Source: DASUGM01 sp036274055 | Lineage (GTDB): Bacteria > Acidobacteriota > Vicinamibacteria > Vicinamibacterales > SCN-69-37 | Direction: 5' to 3' | Assembly (NCBI GenBank): GCA_036274055.1 | Contig: DASUGM010000087.1 | Coordinates: 1-20,558 of the forward strand | DNA: 20,558 nucleotides | In this document: in pieces, positions 8,604-14,983 of the stretch | Layout of the letters: each line of letters begins with the position of its first letter | How positions within the stretch are numbered: the stretch's first letter is position 1 | Notes under the pieces: model-generated | Databases searched by the model: none | Seen by the model: the letters and a program-made list of their open reading frames with translations, nothing else | What the model was told of the DNA's origin: nothing | Position numbers and translations under genes: made by a program

Positions 8604-9470
8604 CTATAACACGGGCGGGCGCCTGGCGGTGGCAAACAGCTCCGCAAGCCGCGCGATCTCTGTGACTTGCAGGGTTTCGGGACGGCGTCGAGCGTCGATG
8701 CCGGCCAGCGCCAGGATCGCCGGGGCCGTACGGTCGAAAGATTTGAGCGCATTGCCCAGCGTTTTCCGCCGCTGGCTGAACATCGCTTTGGTCATCTGCT
8801 CGAACAGGTGTTCGTCAGCGATGCGCACCGCCGCCGGCCCGAAGTCGAGCCGGACCACGGAGGAGCGGACTTTCGGGGGCGGGGAAAACGCCGTCGGCGG
8901 CAAGTCCAGCAGCCGGGTGACCCGAGTGAAGACCGATGTCATCACCGTCAGGACGCCGTAGGCCTTGGATCCGGCGCGGGCGACCAGGCGATCCGCCACC
9001 TCGCGCTGGAGCATCACCGTAGCGTCCACGAACAGCCGGTGCTGCCGCTGCAGTTCGATCAGGCGGAACAGCAGCGGCGTCGAGATGTTGTAGGGCAAGT
9101 TGCCGACGACGCGGAATCGCCGGTGCGCAGGCGTCGCGGACAGGCCCAGCGGCGACTGGGGCTGCAGCCCGGTCAGGAACGCCACGACATCGGTCTTGAG
9201 GATGTCGCCTGAAAGAATCGTGACGTTCGGCGGCACGCGTCCGGCCAGCGCCGCCACGAGATCGCGATCGATCTCGATGGCGAGGATCGGCGCGCCGGTG
9301 GCCGCGAGCGGGAAGGTCAGCGCTCCGGACCCCGGGCCGATCTCGAGAAACACGTCTCCCGGCTGGGGATCAATCGCAGCGACGACCTTGTTGGCCCATG
9401 ACTGCGCGAGAAAATGCTGGCCGAATCGCTTTCGCGGGCGGTGCGGACCGGCGCGCAGCATGCGGGTCAT
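8604..9470 (-). CDS. rsmA: 16S rRNA (adenine1518-N6/adenine1519-N6) dimethyltransferase
   Basis: A 288-residue SAM-dependent methyltransferase (RsmA/KsgA) that dimethylates two adjacent adenines in the 3'-terminal hairpin of 16S rRNA late in 30S assembly. The N terminus RKRFGQHFL is the family signature. Motif I EIGPGSGALT falls at about 43-52, the acidic ribose-binding residue at E66 (AIEID), and the catalytic NLPYNIS at 124-130. The C-terminal domain has VMLQREVADRL and FSQRRKTLGNALK. The ATG start is set by an ATGA overlap with the upstream DUF2723 gene; an upstream extension of the frame has no family similarity. A loop at about 101-119, before NLPY, looks a little longer than usual. Confidence 0.96.
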   Translation of the reverse strand: MTRMLRAGPHRPRKRFGQHFLAQSWANKVVAAIDPQPGDVFLEIGPGSGALTFPLAATGAPILAIEIDRDLVAALAGRVPPNVTILSGDILKTDVVAFLTGLQPQSPLGLSATPAHRRFRVVGNLPYNISTPLLFRLIELQRQHRLFVDATVMLQREVADRLVARAGSKAYGVLTVMTSVFTRVTRLLDLPPTAFSPPPKVRSSVVRLDFGPAAVRIADEHLFEQMTKAMFSQRRKTLGNALKSFDRTAPAILALAGIDARRRPETLQVTEIARLAELFATARRPPVL

Positions 9471-11821
9471 CGCGCGGCCCGACGCAGTTCGGCGCGGCGG
9501 ACGCGCAGGCTCAACTCGCGCGTGTCGTCGCCGTGGCCCATGGCTTTGGGCGTGACGGGGTCCGGGCCAATCAGCACGATCAGATTCGCGCCGCCGCGCA
9601 GGTCCGACGAAGGCAGTTCCCATTCGTAGTTGCGCATCGTCTCGGTCATGAGTTGCTCGGGCAGCCGGCGGCCGTTGACTTCGACCCCAATCCGCGCGCC
9701 AGCCGGCCGCGCCGGCTCGGCCTCGACGACGAGAGTCAACGGCTCCGGGGCCGCCAATGCGAACTCGAGGTCGGCGCGCGCGGCCGACGTCCAGCGATAA
9801 CGGTCGTCTCCGTTTCTTTCGACGTTGTGCCAGCCCCACGTGCCGAACCCCGCGGAGCGCGCCAGCTCGACCTGGGAAATCGATCGGTCGCCGAGCAGCA
9901 CGGCTCCGTCCGGCGGCGCGCCGCAATACCGGACGCCGGTGGTGCGACGGCTGCGGACGAAGATTGCGACCCAGGTCGGGCTTGGCCCGGTGGCCAGCAC
10001 CAGATCAGCGTGTCCGTCGGGCGTCAATGGAAAGGGAAAGGTCGCTCGGGCGACGAAGCGCGTCGGCGGCCTGGACGTCAGCGTCGCCCGAGCCAGTTCG
10101 GCGTAGAGCGCATCGCGCGCCGCGGGATCGGCCGTGTCGAATGACTCCAGGGTTGCGCTGACTTCCTCGCCGTCCGACATGTACGCGCCCACCTCCAGGG
10201 CGGCCCGATCCGCGCCGACGATCACGGTCACCTGCATGTCGTCGGTCCGCCTCGGCATCTGGAGATCGCTACCGACCCAGGCGGTGAGGCGTGGGCCCAT
10301 GAGGACGTCGCGGTCGAGAATGGACCATGAGTTGGTCATCCCATCGCGACACGGCGCGAGCCCGACTCCGCGGAATACTGGCACGCGATCGGCGTCGAAC
10401 GGCGCCGAATCTGGCGACGTGAGCGCGACCGGCGTCATGAAGATCCCTCGGGACTCAATCAGCCGCCGTGCGGGCTCGAAGGTGTAGGTAGTCACCTCAT
10501 CAGACCAATTTCGCCGCGGGTCGACGCCGTGCAGGCGGCCAATCGACACCCGGCCGCGGGCGGCGTGGTCGACTAGCAGGCCGTAGCGCACGGCGTGCGA
10601 CAACGCGTCGTCGTGATCGAAGTAGACCACCGCGGGGGTCTCAATCTGCGCCAGGAACGCCGAGACCAGCCGGCGATCGAAGGTCTCGGCGCTCAAATCC
10701 TCGGCCGCGTATGAACGACTGACCAGCACGACGGCCAGCGTGCCCGCCGCGGCCAGCGAGAGCGCGCCGGCCCACCCGCGATCGCGCGCGATTATCCGCG
10801 CGACGAGTGCCGCGCCCACACCGGCAAGGAGCCAGAGCGTCATGAACACCGGCACCAGGAAGACCTGCGTGTCTGGAACGTCGTAGGTCAGAGCGAAGAA
10901 GAAAATCGTGACACCGGTCGCGAGCACGAGCGCGGCCGCGCGCCAGTTCGTGCGCAACAGCCAGGCGACGCCAATCAGCGCGAGCACGAGTCCGGCGATC
11001 GTCAGTTCCGTGCTGATGAACCCGACCACGAAACCCAGACGTTGATCGAGCAGCTGTTCCCACGTGAATCCGAAAAAGAAACTGGCGAACTGTTTGCCCC
11101 GCAGCACATCCAACAACTGCGAGGCATTCCGGGCGCTGGCCTCGATGTACGGCGCTCCCTGAAACGTGCGCAGCACGACGTAGGCATACTGAGCGAAGCC
11201 GAGCGCGACCAATGCTGCCGTCCCGACGACGACGGACGGGCGCAACAATACGCGCCAGTCGACGAGCAGCACGAAGACCGCGAGCAGCGGCGCGATCATG
11301 AAAATCGTCGGGTGATGCCCGAGTGCAAGGGCGGCGACGGCGACGGCGGCCAACAGGTCGCGATCGTGACGCGTGCGCTGCCAGCGGAACACGAGCGCGA
11401 ACACGGTGAGCTGCAGGAACGTCGCCAGGGTGTAGACCTCGGCCCCCGTGGCCTGCGCCCAGAAGACCGGTCCGAACGCCAATCCCCACGCCGCAAGCAG
11501 CGCTGCGCCGCGGTCGGCGCCGAGTTGCCGTGCCGCCGCGACCATCGCGCCGGCCGCCAGCGCGCCGAACAGCGCGGTCATGAAGTTGACGCGCCAGGCG
11601 ACGTCCGCGATCGGAAGTTTGCCGAATGCCCACGACAAGAAAATGAACAGCGGATAGCCGGGTGGATGCGGAGTGCCGAGGATGTATCCGACGTACTGGA
11701 ATTTTGGCGTGTCGCCGCGGGCGATCAGGCCAGGCGCCATCGTCAGCAGATACACCACGAGCGGCGGCAAGCACGCAACGAGCGCAAGAAAGCCGACGCG
11801 CTTAGTCGTCGGCGCCGTCAA
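9467..11821 (-). CDS. DUF2723 multi-pass membrane protein with C-terminal extracytoplasmic domain
   Basis: A 784-residue protein. The N-terminal half has about ten hydrophobic helices and the DUF2723 hallmarks: an acidic residue after the first helix (RGDTPKFQ, D37) and HPPGYPL at 52-58. DUF2723 proteins belong to the GT-C-like glycosyltransferase superfamily and include the eukaryotic O-mannosyltransferase TMEM260, so lipid-linked glycosyl transfer outside the membrane is a reasonable inference, not proof. From about residue 385 the protein is soluble and beta-rich, with a GWHNVE...YRWT stretch and a YEWELP/GGANLIVL segment resembling a jelly-roll fold. The TTG start has GAGGA 7 nt upstream and overlaps the preceding gene by 20 nt. 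The end overlaps rsmA by 4 nt. Confidence 0.85.
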   Translation of the reverse strand: MTAPTTKRVGFLALVACLPPLVVYLLTMAPGLIARGDTPKFQYVGYILGTPHPPGYPLFIFLSWAFGKLPIADVAWRVNFMTALFGALAAGAMVAAARQLGADRGAALLAAWGLAFGPVFWAQATGAEVYTLATFLQLTVFALVFRWQRTRHDRDLLAAVAVAALALGHHPTIFMIAPLLAVFVLLVDWRVLLRPSVVVGTAALVALGFAQYAYVVLRTFQGAPYIEASARNASQLLDVLRGKQFASFFFGFTWEQLLDQRLGFVVGFISTELTIAGLVLALIGVAWLLRTNWRAAALVLATGVTIFFFALTYDVPDTQVFLVPVFMTLWLLAGVGAALVARIIARDRGWAGALSLAAAGTLAVVLVSRSYAAEDLSAETFDRRLVSAFLAQIETPAVVYFDHDDALSHAVRYGLLVDHAARGRVSIGRLHGVDPRRNWSDEVTTYTFEPARRLIESRGIFMTPVALTSPDSAPFDADRVPVFRGVGLAPCRDGMTNSWSILDRDVLMGPRLTAWVGSDLQMPRRTDDMQVTVIVGADRAALEVGAYMSDGEEVSATLESFDTADPAARDALYAELARATLTSRPPTRFVARATFPFPLTPDGHADLVLATGPSPTWVAIFVRSRRTTGVRYCGAPPDGAVLLGDRSISQVELARSAGFGTWGWHNVERNGDDRYRWTSAARADLEFALAAPEPLTLVVEAEPARPAGARIGVEVNGRRLPEQLMTETMRNYEWELPSSDLRGGANLIVLIGPDPVTPKAMGHGDDTRELSLRVRRAELRRAAR

Positions 11822-12209
11822 CGTCGTCCTCGCCGCGCCAGTAGCGCTCTTCGATCTCTTCGATTTCCTCTTCCGACAGCCCGAAATAGTGACCGATCTC
11901 GTGAATCAGCGTCTCGCCGATCGCGACGACGACGTCGTCCTCATCGTCGCTCGCGTCTTCGATCGGGCCCTGGAACAGCGTCACTTTGTCGGGCATCACC
12001 GTTTCGTGCGACCACTGACGCTCGGTGAGCGGTGTGCCCTCGTAGAGCCCGAGCAACGTGTCCGGCGGATCGATGCCGACGTCGGCGAGCTGCGCCATCG
12101 TCGGTTCGTCTTCGACGACGATGGCGATGTTCTTGAGCGCGTCGCGGAATCGAATCGGAATACCGGCCAGCGCCTCGTCGACGAGCTTGCGGAACTGCTC
12201 GCGGGTCAT
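11802..12209 (-). CDS. Small zincin-like metallopeptidase (DUF1025 type)
   Basis: A compact 135-residue protein of the minimal zincin-like metalloprotease family. It carries HEIGHYFG at 103-110, with H103, E104 and H107 as the expected zinc ligands and catalytic glutamate. The N-terminal FRKLVDEALAGIPIRFRDAL and the central LLGLYEGTPLTER pattern are typical of this short family, whose substrates are mostly unknown. There is no signal peptide, so it is probably cytoplasmic. The last 25 residues are strongly acidic (EEEIEEIEERY, then GEDDVDGADD). Its ATG overlaps the nth stop as ATGA, and its 3' end overlaps the next gene by 20 nt, placing it firmly in the operon. Confidence 0.9.
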   Translation of the reverse strand: MTREQFRKLVDEALAGIPIRFRDALKNIAIVVEDEPTMAQLADVGIDPPDTLLGLYEGTPLTERQWSHETVMPDKVTLFQGPIEDASDDEDDVVVAIGETLIHEIGHYFGLSEEEIEEIEERYWRGEDDVDGADD

Positions 12210-12913
12210 CGGCTCCTGGCCTTCGGCTTCTTGCCGGCTTTCGGTGCGGCCTTGGCGCCGAGCTTCCGGAAGTAGTCGCAGTCAGTGCGAATGAGACAGC
12301 GATCGCAGAGCGGCCTGGGGCGGCAGATGCGGCGGCCGTGCAGAATCAGGACATCCGAGCCGCGGGTCCAACGTTCCGGCGGCAGCAGCGCCGTCAGCTG
12401 CGACTCGACCTTCTCGGCATCGTCGCTGCGAGCCAGGCCGATGCGATTGGCGACGCGCAGCACGTGGCGATCGACCGGGAATCCCGGCACGCCGAGCGCG
12501 TGGCCGAGCACGACGTTCGCGGTTTTCCTGCCGACACCCGAAAGCCGGACCAGTGCCTCCATCGACGCGGGAATTTCGCCGCCATGTTCGGCGACGACCG
12601 CACGGGCCATTGCGACGAGGCTGCGCGACTTGGCGCGAAAGAACCCGGTCGCATGGATCTGCGGCTCGAGTTCTTCAGCTTCAGCCCGGGCAAGCGCCCG
12701 GGCGTCCGGATAGCGCGCGAACAGCGCCGGCGTGACCAGGTTCACGCGCGCGTCGGTCGACTGCGCCGACAGGATCGTGGCGACCAGCAGTTCATACGGC
12801 GTGCGGTAGTGCAGTTCGGTGTCAGCGTTTGGATGTTGAACATCGAGGCGATCGAAGATCGACGACGCGCGCGACGCTGTGGCGTCGCGTGAAGGCGGAC
12901 GGACGCGAGGCAT
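12206..12913 (-). CDS. nth: Endonuclease III (DNA glycosylase/AP lyase)
   Basis: A 235-residue base-excision-repair enzyme expected to remove oxidised pyrimidines and cut abasic sites. The helix-hairpin-helix is LSGVGRKTANVVLG (124-137) with the Schiff-base lysine K130, and the catalytic aspartate is D148 in FPVDRHV. The C-terminal iron-sulfur ligands are C197, C203, C206 and C212. The first spacing here is C-X5-C, one residue shorter than the classic C-X6-C-X2-C-X5-C of E. coli Nth. The protein ends in a basic Lys/Ala/Pro tail (about 218-235), and the first 20 residues are also poorly conserved. It lies 14 nt after the DUF3467 gene and two genes from lexA, a DNA-repair context. Confidence 0.95.
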   Translation of the reverse strand: MPRVRPPSRDATASRASSIFDRLDVQHPNADTELHYRTPYELLVATILSAQSTDARVNLVTPALFARYPDARALARAEAEELEPQIHATGFFRAKSRSLVAMARAVVAEHGGEIPASMEALVRLSGVGRKTANVVLGHALGVPGFPVDRHVLRVANRIGLARSDDAEKVESQLTALLPPERWTRGSDVLILHGRRICRPRPLCDRCLIRTDCDYFRKLGAKAAPKAGKKPKARSR

Positions 12914-12927
12914 GGCCTGTCGCGAGT

Positions 12928-13254
12928 TTAGTGCAGCGGACCTTTGGTCGTCGCGACGACCTCCTGCACCTGCTGGGTTTCCTGCACCGAGCGCATCTGC
13001 TCCTGGAGCGCCGCGATCAAGCCGGGGACGACGCCGAAGGGGAGAGCGATGCGCGCCACCACGGGCGCGCGGACGGTCTGCGACGCTTCGGCGGTCTTGA
13101 TGTCCTGCTCCGATAACGGCCGGACGTCACAGAAGGTGAGGGTCAGATCGAACGGCGTGTGAGCGACGGCGCAAAAATTAGCGTACTCGCGGCGAATCGT
13201 CGCCGGCTCGCCCCCCTCGTCCGGAACGATGGTGAAGTTGATCTGCTTGGACAT
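12928..13254 (-). CDS. DUF3467-family protein
   Basis: A 108-residue cytoplasmic protein with the DUF3467 pattern: an early YANFCAVAHTPFDLTLTF segment, a central VVARIALPFGVVPGLIAAL segment, then a C-terminal helix running into QEQMRSVQETQQVQEV, which may form a short coiled coil. The family has no established function. Its ATG is only 4 nt after the lexA stop, and a recognisable ribosome-binding site is missing, so translation is probably coupled to lexA. The tight link to lexA and nth may hint at a role in, or control by, the damage response, but that is inference from position alone. Confidence 0.85.
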   Translation of the reverse strand: MSKQINFTIVPDEGGEPATIRREYANFCAVAHTPFDLTLTFCDVRPLSEQDIKTAEASQTVRAPVVARIALPFGVVPGLIAALQEQMRSVQETQQVQEVVATTKGPLH

Positions 13255-13258
13255 GACG

Positions 13259-13864
13259 TCAGTATTTTCGCATTACTCCGACGACGACGCCCTGGACCTG
13301 CACCTGTGACGGCTCGAGGTAGATCGGCTGCATCGCCGGATTGGCGGGCTGCAGCCGGATCCGGCCGTGTTCGCGGTACAGCTTCTTCAAGGTGACATCG
13401 GTGCCGCCGACCAGGGCGATCACCATCTCGCCGTTGTCGGCCGTTTTCCGGTCCTCGACGACGACGAAGTCGCCGTCTTTGATCTGCTCGTCGATCATCG
13501 AGTCGCCCTTGACGCGCAGCACGTACGATTCGCGTTTGCCGACAAGATCTTCAGGTACCGCGATGGTCTCCGCTGATGCGACCGCTTCGATCGGAAGCCC
13601 GGCCGCGACGTAGCCAAGCAGCGGCAGCTCAATGGCCCGCTGACCGGTCCGCGCCGACAGCAGCTCCACCGAACGGCTGCGATTCCAGGAACGGCGAATG
13701 AACCCCTTCTCCTGGAGGTTGGTCAGGTGCTTGTGCACCGTCGCCAGCGATGACAGGTTGAATCGCCGGCCGACCTCTTCGAGGCTGGGGGCATAGCCGT
13801 GCTGCTGGATGAATTCCTGGAGGTAGTCGAGAATCTCGCGCTGGCGTTTCGTCAGAGGCTGCAC
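13259..13864 (-). CDS. lexA: LexA SOS repressor
   Basis: A 201-residue repressor that self-cleaves when RecA filaments form on single-stranded DNA. The winged helix-turn-helix is at about 1-65, with APSLEEVGRRFNLSSLATVH; the TVHKHL recognition-helix end is closer to Bacillus LexA than to E. coli LexA. The cleavage site is A88-G89 in GYVAAGLP. The catalytic dyad is S122 (KGDSM) and K160 (VTLKKLY), close to the E. coli spacing. The start is GTG, supported by AGGGAG upstream. A -10-like TATACT and GGCGAAA repeats lie in the leader. DUF3467 and nth follow with 4 and 14 nt gaps. Confidence 0.97.
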   Translation of the reverse strand: MQPLTKRQREILDYLQEFIQQHGYAPSLEEVGRRFNLSSLATVHKHLTNLQEKGFIRRSWNRSRSVELLSARTGQRAIELPLLGYVAAGLPIEAVASAETIAVPEDLVGKRESYVLRVKGDSMIDEQIKDGDFVVVEDRKTADNGEMVIALVGGTDVTLKKLYREHGRIRLQPANPAMQPIYLEPSQVQVQGVVVGVMRKY

Positions 13865-13887
13865 CGGTTATCTCCCTGTGAGGAACG

Positions 13888-13927
13888 GGCGAAACATGGC
13901 GAAAGTATACCCAAAGAAAAGGCGAAA
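13888..13927 (-). promoter_or_regulatory. lexA promoter with three GGCGAAA repeats, candidate operator
   Basis: GGCGAAA occurs at 13888-13894, 13898-13904 and 13921-13927, all on the plus strand; the first two are 10 bp apart, one helical turn. On the minus strand the middle copy runs into TATACT (complement of 13904-13909), a 5/6 match to the -10 consensus, about 40 bp upstream of the lexA GTG. No good -35 was found at 16-18 bp spacing. Repeats around the -10 would suit a repressor, and LexA controlling its own gene is the obvious candidate. The repeats match neither the Bacillus CGAAC-N4-GTTCG box nor the E. coli box. The promoter call is firmer than the operator call. Confidence 0.45.
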
Positions 13928-13960
13928 ATCCACCGCGCGGGCTGCCACGGAAGTTTCATT

Positions 13961-14096
13961 TCTTCCCACGCTGACCCGGGTGGACAATGCCTGTGGGGCG
14001 GCTCCCCGTAGGCCATCGTCGGCGTTTTGCGCACCGCGCCGACCGATGGCCTATCCGGTTTCCCGCCTCATCTACCCACCGCCTAGCGTCGGAAGA
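13961..14096 (+). ncRNA. Candidate structured RNA, long rod with 6S-like architecture
   Basis: Hand folding of the plus strand gives four stacked stems. Closing stem: 13961-13972 with 14085-14096 (11 pairs, one C/C mismatch). Second stem: 13978-13983 with 14072-14077 (6 pairs). Third stem: 13993-14001 with 14063-14071 (9 pairs). Apical stem: 14009-14024 with 14037-14053 (16 pairs, one bulge, 12-nt loop). The second and third stems need three G-U pairs that would be A-C mismatches on the other strand, which favours plus-strand transcription. A closing stem, central bubble and long apical arm recall 6S RNA, the RNA polymerase regulator. I could not match conserved 6S nucleotides, a promoter or a terminator. 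It overlaps the 3' end of the small membrane protein gene in antisense. An unknown RNA or DNA structure remains possible. Confidence 0.4.
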
Positions 14097-14277
14097 GCGC
14101 GGCCAGCGAGAACGCCAGCACCAGCGCCGCCCCGAGAAACAGGACCAGCGCGATTATCAGGCCGCCAAACAACAGCGGACCAGTGGCTTGCGTCGCATGC
14201 TGGAGTACGAAATTCGCGGCCCAGACGAGCAGAATCGCGAGCAGGACTCCGAGGACGAACCGCGCCCATCTCATCAA
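14083..14277 (-). CDS. Small two-helix membrane protein, unknown function
   Basis: A 64-residue product with a short basic N terminus (MMRWAR), one hydrophobic helix at about 7-27 (FVLGVLLAILLVWAANFVL), a polar turn near 28-33 and a second helix at about 34-61 ending in RR. Both ends would be cytoplasmic. The first codon is TTG with AGG 7 nt upstream; the next codon is ATG (14274) and may be the true start. No family is recognised. It sits alone between the pilin-like gene and the candidate RNA, and its last 14 bases fall in the closing stem of that RNA on the other strand. The hydrophobic profile supports a real gene, but GC-rich frames can mimic such profiles. Confidence 0.55.
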   Translation of the reverse strand: MMRWARFVLGVLLAILLVWAANFVLQHATQATGPLLFGGLIIALVLFLGAALVLAFSLAALFRR

Positions 14278-14318
14278 TGGTTGACCTGACTCTCCGCCAG
14301 GGCAGCGGTGTCGTCACA

Positions 14319-14357
14319 CGGATTGGAAGGAACCGCCCGCGCCCAGGCGGGAATCCG
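14319..14357 (-). repeat. Two-part inverted repeat downstream of the pilin-like gene, possible terminator
   Basis: CGGATT (14319-14324) pairs with AATCCG (14352-14357), and inside it CCGCC (14333-14337) pairs with GGCGG (14346-14350), with unpaired bases between the two stems. On the minus strand the inner hairpin is followed by TTCCTTCC, a weak pyrimidine run instead of a true T-tract. It may end the pilin transcript about 80 nt after its stop codon. The function is inferred. Confidence 0.35.
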
Positions 14358-14380
14358 AACGACGGCCGTGGCTCGCGACG

Positions 14381-14438
14381 GCTCCCCGATTCTAGTGCGA
14401 CAGCTTCAACCGAGTCGAGGGTGGTGCGTCAGGGGAGC
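14381..14438. repeat. 7-bp perfect inverted repeat spanning the pilin stop codon
   Basis: GCTCCCC (14381-14387) pairs with GGGGAGC (14432-14438) around a 44-nt interior, in which CGAC (14398-14401) can pair with GTCG (14414-14417). The outer arm includes the last base of the pilin stop codon. It could be a 3' stability element or part of a terminator. It is too short, and lacks the T-loop motif, to be a tRNA. Confidence 0.35.
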
Positions 14439-14983
14439 TACTGGATGGGCGTGACGGTGGCGCTGGTCGTGAACGGCTCGAGCGGGGCCATCCCGGTCGT
14501 GTTCTGCCACACTGTCTTGCCATTGTTGACCGCGAATGCGCGGGACCCCGTGATGTTCAGCGACTGCGGCACCGCGGTTGCGTAAAAGGCGGTCAGCGTC
14601 GAGGTGCCGTTGCAGTCAGGGGGACCGGCGACCGATCCGGCCCCGGGCTGAAAATTCATCGTGAAGCCACTCTTGACGAACGGTGCCGGCTGGCCGAGGT
14701 CGCTGGAAATGAACGGCGCGCTGGTGCCGGCAGGCGGTGTCGCCAGCACGACGAAGCTCGCAGCGAACGCCGAGCCGCCGCAGGACGCGGCGTAGGCAAC
14801 TTGCGCGGTGGAGGTCAAACGCAGGCTCGCAATCGCTGAAACCTCGTTCGCCGTCATGCGGGAGCGGAGCAGTCCCGGGACCGCAATCGCCGCGATCACC
14901 GAGATCACGGCCACCACGATGAGCAGCTCGACGAGCGTGAACCCTGTGTCGGGGCACACGGAGACCTTCCGCATGGACGTCAT
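14438..14983 (-). CDS. Type IV pilin-like protein (prepilin)
   Basis: A 181-residue prepilin. Residues 1-14 form a short leader cut after G14; the mature protein begins FTLVELLIVVAVISVIAA, with the conserved glutamate E19 (Glu5 of the mature form) needed for assembly. The hydrophobic N-terminal helix is followed by a globular domain with only two cysteines, C68 and C124, which may form a disulfide. It is small and resembles pilin or pseudopilin subunits; which filament it joins cannot be told, as no assembly ATPase, platform protein or peptidase gene is nearby. Alternative starts are TTG at 15016 and ATG at 14974; 14983 gives a normal leader length, but a hairpin touches it. The next gene upstream, a sugar kinase, is divergent. 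Confidence 0.85.
   Translation of the reverse strand: MTSMRKVSVCPDTGFTLVELLIVVAVISVIAAIAVPGLLRSRMTANEVSAIASLRLTSTAQVAYAASCGGSAFAASFVVLATPPAGTSAPFISSDLGQPAPFVKSGFTMNFQPGAGSVAGPPDCNGTSTLTAFYATAVPQSLNITGSRAFAVNNGKTVWQNTTGMAPLEPFTTSATVTPIQ

Noticed and set aside
7001..8665. A 554-codon open frame on the plus strand opposite RNase J
   Set aside because: It lies antisense to a gene with complete catalytic motifs; its product is Arg/Asp/His-rich low-complexity sequence with no domain. High-GC codon bias explains it.
9471..9926. 5' extension of the rsmA frame, giving a 440-residue protein
   Set aside because: The extra part is out of frame with the real DUF2723 gene and has no family similarity; the RKRFGQHFL start and the ATGA overlap fix the real start at 9470.
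13865..13960. Classical LexA box (CGAAC-N4-GTTCG or CTGT-N8-ACAG) upstream of lexA
   Set aside because: Neither palindrome is present; only partial GAAC-type half-sites and the GGCGAAA direct repeats were found.
13961..14096. Reading the structured element as SRP RNA, a c-di-GMP riboswitch or a plain terminator
   Set aside because: It lacks the SRP GGAAG-AGCA core in the right place and the conserved riboswitch junction bases, and no T-tract follows either arm.
14278..14437. Integron attC site
   Set aside because: No correctly placed GTTRRRY/RYYYAAC core pair was found, and there is no integrase or cassette gene nearby.
14381..14438. tRNA-like 7-bp acceptor-type pairing (GCTCCCC with GGGGAGC)
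   Set aside because: The span is 58 nt, there is no T-loop motif and no cloverleaf, and it includes the end of the pilin stop codon.
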